A model generated the notes under the pieces. The model had not been told where the DNA came from. It did not search any database and was given only the letters and a program-made list of their open reading frames with translations. The position numbers were made by a program, and so were the translations under genes. A stretch of 64,000 nucleotides of DNA from Bombus terrestris (lineage: Eukaryota > Arthropoda > Insecta > Hymenoptera > Apidae), in NCBI RefSeq assembly GCF_910591885.1, contig NW_025963610.1, positions 124,001-188,000 of the forward strand. The letters are read 5' to 3'. Below are positions 51,959 to 62,800 of this stretch, in pieces; within the stretch, counting starts at the first letter, position 1; each line of letters starts with the position of its first letter.

Positions 51959-54900
51959 GTCCCACGTAGTCCCACGATGTCCCACGTTGTCCCACGTTGT
52001 CCCACGTTGTCCCACGTTGTCCCACGTGGTCCCACGTTGTCCCACGTTGTCCCACGGTGTCCAACGGTGTCCAACGATGTCCCACGTTGTCCCACGTTGT
52101 CCCACGTTGTCCCACGTTGTCCCACGATGTCCCACGTTGTCCCACGTTGTCCCACGTTGTCCCACGTTGTCCCACGTTGTCCCACGTTGTCCCACGTTGT
52201 CCCACGTTGTCCCACGTTGTCCCACGTTGTCCCACGTTGTCCCACGATGTCCCACGTTGTTCCACGTTGTCCCACGTTGTCCCACGTTGTCCCACGTTGT
52301 CCCACGTTGTCCCACGTTGTCCCACGTTGTCCCACGTTGTCCCACGTTGTCCCACGTTGTCCCACGATGTCCCACGTTGTCCCACGTTGTCCCACGTTGT
52401 CCCACGTTGTCCCACGTTGTCCCACGTTGTCCCACGTTGTCCCACGGTGTCCAACGATGTCCAACGGTGTCCAGCGATGTCCAACGGTGTCCAGCGATGT
52501 CCAACGGTGTCCCACGTTGTCCCACGTTTTCCCACGTTGTCCCACGTTGTCCCACGGTGTCCAACGATGTCCAACGATGTCCAACGGTGTCCCACGTTGT
52601 CCCACGTTGTTCCATGGTTTCCCACGTTGTCCCACGTTGTCCCACGTTGTCCCACGATGTCCCACGTTGTCCCACGTTGTTCCATGGTTTCCCACGTTGT
52701 CCCACGTTGTCCCACGTTGTCCCACGGTGTCCAACGATGTCCAACGGTGTCCAACGGTGTCCAACGGTGTCCAACGGTGTCCCACGTTGTCCCACGTTGT
52801 CCCACGTTGTCCCAAGTTGTCCCACGTTGTCCCACGTTGTCCCACGTTGTCCCACGTTGTCCCACGTTGTCCCACGTTGTCCCACGTTGTCCCACGTTGT
52901 CCCACGTTGTCCCACGTTGTCCCACGTTGTCCCACGTTGTCCCACGTTGTCCCACGGTGTCCAACGATGTCCAACGGTGTCCAGCGATGTCCAACGGTGT
53001 CCCACGTTGTCCCACGGTGTCCCACGTTGTCCCACGTTGTCCCACGTTGTCCCACGTTGTCCCACGTTGTCCCACGTTGTCCCACGTTGTCCCACGTTGT
53101 CCCACGTTGTCCCACGTTGTCCCACGGTGTCCAACGATGTACAACGGTGTCCAGCGATGTCCAACGGTGTCCCACGTTGTCCCACGTTTTCCCACGTTGT
53201 CCCACGTTGTCCCACGGTGTCCAACGATGTCCAACGATGTCCAACGGTGTCCCACGTTGTCCCACGTTGTTCCATGGTTTCCCACGTTGTCCCACGTTGT
53301 CCCACGTTGTCCCACGGTGTCCAACGATGTCCAACGGTGTCCAACGGTGTCCAACGGTGTCCAACGGTGTCCCACGTTGTCCCACGTTGTCCCACGTTGT
53401 CCCACGTTGTCCCACGTTGTCCCACGATGTCCCACGTTGTCCCACGTTGTCCCACGTTGTCCCACGTTGTCCCACGTTGTCCCACGTTGTCCCACGTTGT
53501 CCCGCGTTGTCCCACGTTGTCCCACGTTGTCCCACGTTGTCCCACGGTGTCCAACGATGTCCAACGGTGTCCAGCGATGTCCAACGGTGTCCCACGTTGT
53601 CCCACGTTTTCCCACGTTGTCCCACGTTGTCCCACGGTGTCCAACGATGTCCAACGATGTCCAACGGTGTCCCACGTTGTCCCACGTTGTTCCATGGTTT
53701 CCCACGTTGTCCCACGTTGTCCCACGTTGTCCCACGGTGTCCAACGATGTCCAACGGTGTCCAACGGTGTCCAACGGTGTCCAACGGTGTCCCACGTTGT
53801 CCCACGTTGTCCCACGTTGTCCCACGTTGTCCCACGTTGTCCCACGTTGTCCCACGTGGTCCCACGTTGTCCCACGTTGTCCCACGGTGTCCAACGGTGT
53901 CCCACGTTGTCCCACGTTTTCCCACGTTGTCCCACGTTGTCCCACGGTGTCCAACGATGTCCAACGATGTCCAACGGTGTCCCACGTTGTCCCACGTTGT
54001 TCCATGGTTTCCCACGTTGTCCCACGTTGTCCCACGTTGTCCCACGTTGTCCCACGGTGTCCAACGATGTCCAACGGTGTCCAACGGTGTCCAACGGTGT
54101 CCCACGGTGTCCAACGGTGTCCCACGTTGTCCCACGTTGTCCCACGTTGTCCCACGTTGTCCCACGTTGTCCCACGTTGTCCCACGTTGTCCAACGATGT
54201 CGAACGGTGTCCCACGTTGTCCCACGTTGTCCCACGTTGTCCCACGTTGTCCCACGTTGTCCCACGGTGTCCAACGATGTCCAACGGTGTCCCACGTTGT
54301 CCCACGTTGTTCCATGGTTTCCCACGTTGTCCCACGTTGTCCCACGTTGTCCCACGGTGTCCAACGATGTCCAACGGTGTCCAACGGTGTCCAACGGTGT
54401 CCAACGGTGTCCCACGTTGTCCCACGTTGTCCAACGGTGTCCAACGGTGTCCAACGGTGTCCAACGGTGTCCCAAGTTGTCCCACGTTGTCCCACGTTGT
54501 CCCACGGTGTCCAACGATGTCCAACGGTGTCCCACGTTGTCCCACGGTGTCCAACGATGTCCAACGGTGTCCCACGTTGTCCAACGGTGTCCCACGTTGT
54601 CCCACGGTGTCCAACGATGTCCAACGGTGTCCCACGTTGTCCCACGTTGTCCAACGTTGTCCCACGTTGTCCCACGTTGTCCCACGATGTCCCACGTTGT
54701 CCCACGTTGTCCCACGTTGTCCCACGTTGTCCCACGTTGTCCCACGTTGTCCCACGTTGTCCCACGTTGTCCCACGTTGTCCCCCGTTGTCCCACGTTGT
54801 CCCACGTTGTCCCACGTTGTCCCACGTTGTCCCACGTTGTCCCACGTTGTCCCACGTTGTCCCACGTTGTCCCACGTTGTCCCACGTTGTCCCACGTTGT

Positions 54901-55818
54901 CCCACGGTGTCCAACGGTGTCCCACGTTGTCCCACGTTGTCCCACGTTGTCCCACGTTGTCCCACGTTGTCCCACGTTGTCCCACGTGGTCCCACGTTGT
55001 CCCACGTTGTCCCACGGTGTCCAACGGTGTCCCACGTTGTCCCACGTTTTCCCACGTTGTCCCACGTTGTCCCACGGTGTCCAACGATGTCCAACGATGT
55101 CCAACGGTGTCCCACGTTGTCCCACGTTGTTCCATGGTTTCCCACGTTGTCCCACGTTGTCCCACGTTGTCCCACGTTGTCCCACGGTGTCCAACGATGT
55201 CCAACGGTGTCCAACGGTGTCCAACGGTGTCCCACGGTGTCCAACGGTGTCCCACGTTGTCCCACGTTGTCCCACGTTGTCCCACGTTGTCCCACGTTGT
55301 CCCACGTTGTCCCACGTTGTCCAACGATGTCGAACGGTGTCCCACGTTGTCCCACGTTGTCCCACGTTGTCCCACGTTGTCCCACGTTGTCCCACGGTGT
55401 CCAACGATGTCCAACGGTGTCCCACGTTGTCCCACGTTGTTCCATGGTTTCCCACGTTGTCCCACGTTGTCCCACGTTGTCCCACGGTGTCCAACGATGT
55501 CCAACGGTGTCCAACGGTGTCCAACGGTGTCCAACGGTGTCCCACGTTGTCCCACGTTGTCCAACGGTGTCCAACGGTGTCCAACGGTGTCCAACGGTGT
55601 CCCAAGTTGTCCCACGTTGTCCCACGTTGTCCCACGGTGTCCAACGATGTCCAACGGTGTCCCACGTTGTCCCACGGTGTCCAACGATGTCCAACGGTGT
55701 CCCACGTTGTCCAACGGTGTCCCACGTTGTCCCACGGTGTCCAACGATGTCCAACGGTGTCCCACGTTGTCCCACGTTGTCCCACGTTGTCCCACGTTGT
55801 CCCACGTTGTCCCACGAT

Positions 55819-56048
55819 GTCCCACGTTGTCCCACGTTGTCCCACGTTGTCCCACGTTGTCCCACGTTGTCCCACGTTGTCCCACGTTGTCCCACGTTGT
55901 CCCACGTTGTCCCACGTTGTCCCACGTTGTCCCACGTTGTCCCACGTTGTCCCACGTTGTCCCACGTTGTCCCACGTTGTCCCACGTTGTCCCACGTTGT
56001 CCCACGTTGTCCCACGTTGTCCCACGTTGTCCCACGTTGTCCCACGTT
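55819..56048. repeat. Uninterrupted run of 23 consensus units (D2)
   Basis: Perfect CT units for 230 bp, bounded by CA at 55809 and 56049. With 60379-60608 it is the longest perfect run I found. Here the minus strand carries GGG at every 10 bp without a break. Confidence 0.93.
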
Positions 56049-57348
56049 GTCCCACGATGTCCCACGTTGTCCCACGTTGTCCCACGTTGTCCCACGTTGT
56101 CCCACGGTGTCCAACGATGTCCAACGGTGTCCAACGGTGTCCCACAGTGTCCAACGGTGTCCCACGTTGTCCCACGTTGTCCCACGTTGTCCCACGTTGT
56201 CCCACGTTGTCCCACGATGTCCCACGTTGTCCGACGTTGTCCCACGTTGTCCCACGTTGTCCCACGTTGTCCCACGTTGTCCCACGTTGTCCCACGTTGT
56301 CCCACGTTGTCCGACGTTGTGCCACGTTGTCCCACGTTGTCCCACGTTGTCCCACGGTGTCCAACGATGTCCAACGATGTCCAACGGTGTCCCACGTTGT
56401 CCCACGTTGTTCCATGGTTTCCCACGTTGTCCCACGTTGTCCCACGTTGTCCCACGGTGTCCAACGATGTCCAACGGTGTCCAACGGTGTCCAACGGTGT
56501 CCAACGGTGTCCCACGTTGTCCCACGTTGTCCCACGTTGTCCCACGTTGTCCCACGTTGTCCCACGATGTCCCACGTTGTCCCACGTTGTCCCACGTTGT
56601 CCCACGATGTCCCACGTTGTCCCACGTTGTCCCACGTTGTCCCACGTTGTCCCACGATGTCCCACGTTGTCCCACGTTGTCCCACGTTGTCCCACGTTGT
56701 CCCACGGTGTCCAACGATGTCCAACGGTGTCCAACGGTGTCCCACGGTGTCCAACGGTGTCCCACGTTGTCCCACGTTGTCCCACGTTGCCCCACGTTGT
56801 CCCACGTTGTCCCACGATGTCCCACGTTGTCCCACGTTGTCCGACGTTGTCCCACGTTGTCCCACGTTGTCCCACGTTGTCCCACGGTGTCCAACGATGT
56901 CCAACGATGTCCAACGGTGTCCCACGTTGTCCCACGTTGTTCCATGGTTTCCCACGTTGTCCCACGTTGTCCCACGTTGTCCCACGGTGTCCAACGATGT
57001 CCAACGGTGTCCAACGGTGTCCAACGGTGTCCAACGGTGTCCCACGGTGTCCAACGATGTCCAACGGTGTCCCACGTTGTCCAACGGTGTCCCACGTTGT
57101 CCCACGTTGTCCCACGTTGTCCCACGTTGTCCCACGTTGTCCCACGTTGTCCCACGTTGCCCCACGTTGTCCCACGTTGTCCCGCGTTGTCCCACGGTGT
57201 CCAACGATGTCCAACGGTGTCCAACGGTGTCCCACGGTGTCCAACGGTGTCCCACGTTGTCCCACGTTGTCCCACGTTGTCCCACGTTGTCCCACGTTGT
57301 CCCACGTTGTCCAACGATGTCCAACGGTGTCCCACGTTGTCCCACGTT

Positions 57349-57368
57349 GTTCCATGGTTTCCCACGTG
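57349..57368. repeat. Deletion junction resolved inside one unit (TTCCCACGTG)
   Basis: GTTCCATGGT at 57349 is followed by TTCCCACGTG. In D1 the same cassette has TTCCCACGTT at 48419 and GTCCCACGTG 180 bp later at 48599. The D2 unit has the left end of one and the right end of the other, so 18 units were removed with the crossover inside these ten bases (positions 2 to 9). Confidence 0.9.
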
Positions 57369-59888
57369 GTCCCACGTTGTCCCACGTTGTCCCACGGTGT
57401 CCAACGATGTCCAACGGTGTCCCACGTTGTCCAACGGTGTCCCACGTTGTCCCACGTTGTCCCACGTTGTCCCACGTTGTCCCACGATGTCCCACGTTGT
57501 CCCACGTTGTCCCATGTTGTCCCACGTTGTCCCACGTTGTCCCACGGTGTCCAACGATGTCCCACGTTGTCCCACGTTGTCCCACGTTGTCCCACGTTGT
57601 CCCACGATGTCCCACGTTGTCCCACGTTGTCCCACGTTGTCCCACGTTGTCCCACGTTGTCCCACGTTGTCCAACGATGTCCAACGGTGTCCCACGTTGT
57701 CCCACGTTGTTCCATGGTTTCCCACGTTGTCCCACGTTGTCCCACGTTGTCCCACGGTGTCCCACGTTGTCCCACGTTGTCCCACGTTGTCCCACGTTGT
57801 CCCACGTTGTCCCACGTTGTCCCACGGTGTCCAACGATGTCCAACGGTGTCCAGCGATGTCCAACGGTGTCCCACGTTGTCCCACGTTTTCCCACGTTGT
57901 CCCACGTTGTCCCACGGTGTCCAACGATGTCCAACGATGTCCAACGGTGTCCCACGTTGTCCCACGTTGTTCCATGGTTTCCCACGTTGTCCCACGTTGT
58001 CCCACGTTGTCCCACGGTGTCCAACGATGTCCAACGGTGTCCAACGGTGTCCAACGGTGTCCAACGGTGTCCCACGTGGTCCCACGTTGTCCCACGTTGT
58101 CCCACGATGTCCCACGTTGTCCCACGTTGTCCCACGTTGTCCCACGTTGTCCCACGTTGTCCCACGTTGTCCCACGTTGTCCCACGGTGTCCAACGATGT
58201 CCAACCGTGTCCAACGGTGTCCCACGGTGTCCAACGGTGTCCCACGTTGTCCCACGTTGTCCCACGTTGTCCCACGTTGTCCCACGTTGTCCCACGTTGT
58301 CCCACGTTGTCCAACGATGTCCAACGGTGTCCCACGTTGTCCCACGTTGTTCCATGGTTTCCCACGTTGTCCCACGTTGTCCCACGTTGTCCCACGGTGT
58401 CCAACGATGTCCAACGGTGTCCAACGGTGTCCAACGGTGTCCAACGGTGTCCCACGTTGGCCCACGTTGTCCCACGTTGTCCCACGGTGTCCAACGATGT
58501 CCAACGGTGTCCCACGTTGTCCCACGTTGTCCCACGTTGTCCCACGTTGTCCCACGTTGTCCCACGATGTCCCACGTTGGACCACGTTGTCCCACGTTGT
58601 CCCACGTTGTCCCACGTTGTCCCACGTTGTCCCACGTTGTCCCACGTTGTCCCACGTTGTCCCACGGTGTCCAACGATGTCCAACGGTGTCCAGCGATGT
58701 CCAACGGTGTCCCACGTTGTCCCACGTTTTCCCACGTTGTCCCACGTTGTCCCACGTTGTCCCACGTTGTCCCACGTTGTCCCACGTTGTCCCACGTTGT
58801 CCCACGTTGTCCCACGGTGTCCAACGATGTACAACGGTGTCCAGCGATGTCCAACGGTGTCCCACGTTGTCCCACGTTTTCCCACGTTGTCCCACGTTGT
58901 CCCACGGTGTCCAACGATGTCCAACGTTGTCCAACGGTGTCCCACGTTGTCCCACGTTGTCCCATGGTTTCCCACGTTGTCCCACGTTGTCCCACGTTGT
59001 CCCACGGTGTCCAACGATGTCCAACGGTGTCCAACGGTGTCCAACGGTGTCCAACGGTGTCCCACGTTGTCCCACGTTGTCCCACGTTGTCCCACGTTGT
59101 CCCACGTTGTCCCACGATGTCCCACGTTGTCCCACGTTGTCCCACGTTGTCCCACGTTGTCCCACGTTGTCCCACGTTGTCCCACGTTGTCCCGCGTTGT
59201 CCCACGTTGTCCCACGTTGTCCCACGTTGTCCCACGGTGTCCAACGATGTCCAACGGTGTCCAGCGATGTCCAACGGTGTCCCACGTTGTCCCACGTTTT
59301 CCCACGTTGTCCCACGTTGTCCCACGGTGTCCAACGATGTCCAACGATGTCCAACGGTGTCCCACGTTGTCCCACGTTGTTCCATGGTTTCCCACGTTGT
59401 CCCACGTTGTCCCACGTTGTCCCACGGTGTCCAACGATGTCCAACGGTGTCCAACGGTGTCCAACGGTGTCCAACGGTGTCCCACGTTGTCCCACGTTGT
59501 CCCACGTTGTCCCACGTTGTCCCACGTTGTCCCACGTTGTCCCACGTGGTCCCACGTTGTCCCACGTTGTCCCACGGTGTCCAACGGTGTCCCACGTTGT
59601 CCCACGTTTTCCCACGTTGTCCCACGTTGTCCCACGGTGTCCAACGATGTCCAACGATGTCCAACGGTGTCCCACGTTGTCCCACGTTGTTCCATGGTTT
59701 CCCACGTTGTCCCACGTTGTCCCACGTTGTCCCACGTTGTCCCACGGTGTCCAACGATGTCCAACGGTGTCCAACGGTGTCCAACGGTGTCCCACGGTGT
59801 CCAACGGTGTCCCACGTTGTCCCACGTTGTCCCACGTTGTCCCACGTTGTCCCACGTTGTCCCACGTTGTCCCACGTTGTCCAACGAT

Positions 59889-62800
59889 GTCGAACGGTGT
59901 CCCACGTTGTCCCACGTTGTCCCACGTTGTCCCACGTTGTCCCACGTTGTCCCACGGTGTCCAACGATGTCCAACGGTGTCCCACGTTGTCCCACGTTGT
60001 TCCATGGTTTCCCACGTTGTCCCACGTTGTCCCACGTTGTCCCACGGTGTCCAACGATGTCCAACGGTGTCCAACGGTGTCCAACGGTGTCCAACGGTGT
60101 CCCACGTTGTCCCACGTTGTCCAACGGTGTCCAACGGTGTCCAACGGTGTCCAACGGTGTCCCAAGTTGTCCCACGTTGTCCCACGTTGTCCCACGGTGT
60201 CCAACGATGTCCAACGGTGTCCCACGTTGTCCCACGGTGTCCAACGATGTCCAACGGTGTCCCACGTTGTCCAACGGTGTCCCACGTTGTCCCACGGTGT
60301 CCAACGATGTCCAACGGTGTCCCACGTTGTCCCACGTTGTCCCACGTTGTCCCACGTTGTCCCACGTTGTCCCACGATGTCCCACGTTGTCCCACGTTGT
60401 CCCACGTTGTCCCACGTTGTCCCACGTTGTCCCACGTTGTCCCACGTTGTCCCACGTTGTCCCACGTTGTCCCACGTTGTCCCACGTTGTCCCACGTTGT
60501 CCCACGTTGTCCCACGTTGTCCCACGTTGTCCCACGTTGTCCCACGTTGTCCCACGTTGTCCCACGTTGTCCCACGTTGTCCCACGTTGTCCCACGTTGT
60601 CCCACGTTGTCCCACGATGTCCCACGTTGTCCCACGTTGTCCCACGTTGTCCCACGGTGTCCAACGATGTCCAACGGTGTCCAACGGTGTCCCACAGTGT
60701 CCAACGGTGTCCCACGTTGTCCCACGTTGTCCCACGTTGTCCCACGTTGTCCCACGTTGTCCCACGATGTCCCACGTTGTCCGACGTTGTCCCACGTTGT
60801 CCCACGTTGTCCCACGTTGTCCCACGTTGTCCCACGTTGTCCCACGTTGTCCCACGTTGTCCGACGTTGTCCCACGTTGTCCCACGTTGTCCCACGTTGT
60901 CCCACGGTGTCCAACGATGTCCAACGATGTCCAACGGTGTCCCACGTTGTCCCACGTTGTTCCATGGTTTCCCACGTTGTCCCACGTTGTCCCACGTTGT
61001 CCCACGGTGTCCAACGATGTCCAACGGTGTCCAACGGTGTCCAACGGTGTCCAACGGTGTCCCACGTTGTCCCACGTTGTCCCACGTTGTCCCACGTTGT
61101 CCCACGTTGTCCCACGATGTCCCACGTTGTCCCACGTTGTCCCACGTTGTCCCACGATGTCCCACGTTGTCCCACGTTGTCCCACGTTGTCCCACGTTGT
61201 CCCACGATGTCCCACGTTGTCCCACGTTGTCCCACGTTGTCCCACGTTGTCCCACGGTGTCCAACGATGTCCAACGGTGTCCAACGGTGTCCCACGGTGT
61301 CCAACGGTGTCCCACGTTGTCCCACGTTGTCCCACGTTGCCCCACGTTGTCCCACGTTGTCCCACGATGTCCCACGTTGTCCCACGTTGTCCGACGTTGT
61401 CCCACGTTGTCCCACGTTGTCCCACGTTGTCCCACGGTGTCCAACGATGTCCAACGATGTCCAACGGTGTCCCACGTTGTCCCACGTTGTTCCATGGTTT
61501 CCCACGTTGTCCCACGTTGTCCCACGTTGTCCCACGGTGTCCAACGATGTCCAACGGTGTCCAACGGTGTCCAACGGTGTCCAACGGTGTCCCACGGTGT
61601 CCAACGATGTCCAACGGTGTCCCACGTTGTCCAACGGTGTCCCACGTTGTCCCACGTTGTCCCACGTTGTCCCACGTTGTCCCACGTTGTCCCACGTTGT
61701 CCCACGTTGCCCCACGTTGTCCCACGTTGTCCCGCGTTGTCCCACGGTGTCCAACGATGTCCAACGGTGTCCAACGGTGTCCCACGGTGTCCAACGGTGT
61801 CCCACGTTGTCCCACGTTGTCCCACGTTGTCCCACGTTGTCCCACGTTGTCCCACGTTGTCCAACGATGTCCAACGGTGTCCCACGTTGTCCCACGTTGT
61901 TCCATGGTTTCCCACGTTGTCCCACGTTGTCCCACGTTGTCCCACGTTGTCCCACGTTGTCCCACGGTGTCCCACGGTGTCCAACGATGTCCAACGGTGT
62001 CCCACGTTGTCCCACGTTGTCCCACGATGTCCCACGTTGTCCCACGTTGTCCCACGTTGTCCCACGTTGTCCCACGTTGTCCCACGTTGTCCCACGTGGT
62101 CCCACGTTGTCCCACGTTGTCCCACGGTGTCCAACGATGTCCAACGGTGTCCCACGTTGTCCAACGGTGTCCCACGTTGTCCCACGTTGTCCCACGTTGT
62201 CCCACGTTGTCCCACGATGTCCCACGTTGTCCCACGTTGTCCCATGTTGTCCCACGTTGTCCCACGTTGTCCCACGGTGTCCAACGATGTCCCACGTTGT
62301 CCCACGTTGTCCCACGTTGTCCCACGTTGTCCCACGATGTCCCACGTTGTCCCACGTTGTCCCACGTTGTCCCACGTTGTCCCACGTTGTCCCACGTTGT
62401 CCAACGATGTCCAACGGTGTCCCACGTTGTCCCACGTTGTTCCATGGTTTCCCACGTTGTCCCACGTTGTCCCACGTTGTCCCACGGTGTCCAACGATGT
62501 CCAACGGTGTCCAACGGTGTCCAACGGTGTCCAACGGTGTCCCACGTTGTCCCACGTTGTCCCACGTTGTCCCACGGTGTCCAACGATGTCCAACGGTGT
62601 CCCACGTTGTCCCACGTTGGCCCACGTTGTCCCACGTTGTCCCACGTTGTCCCACGATGTCCCACGTTGTCCCACGTTGTCCCACGTTGTCCCACGTTGT
62701 CCCACGTTGTCCCACGTTGTCCCACGTTGTCCCACGTTGTCCCACGTTGTCCCACGTTGTCCCACGTTGTCCCACGTTGTCCCACGTTGTCCCACGTTGT

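Larger units (their letters stand above)
51959..59888. repeat. Block D2, second copy of the D repeat
   Basis: Markers and offsets from D1: GTCCCACGTA 51959 (9,120), GTACAACGGT 53139 (8,900), GTCGAACGGT 54199 (8,900) and 55329 (8,930), GTCCCACAGT 56139 (8,940), GTCCCATGTT 57509 (8,760), GTCCAACCGT 58199 (8,760), GGCCCACGTT 58459 (8,760), GTACAACGGT 58829 (8,760). The 180-bp fall in offset between 56139 and 57509 is a deletion with its junction at 57359. Private changes are GGACCACGTT at 58579 (GTACCACGTT in D1 and D3), GTGCCACGTT at 56329, GTCCCCCGTT at 54779 and GTCCCATGGT at 58959. The right edge is set at GTCGAACGGT 59889 by convention. Confidence 0.85.
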
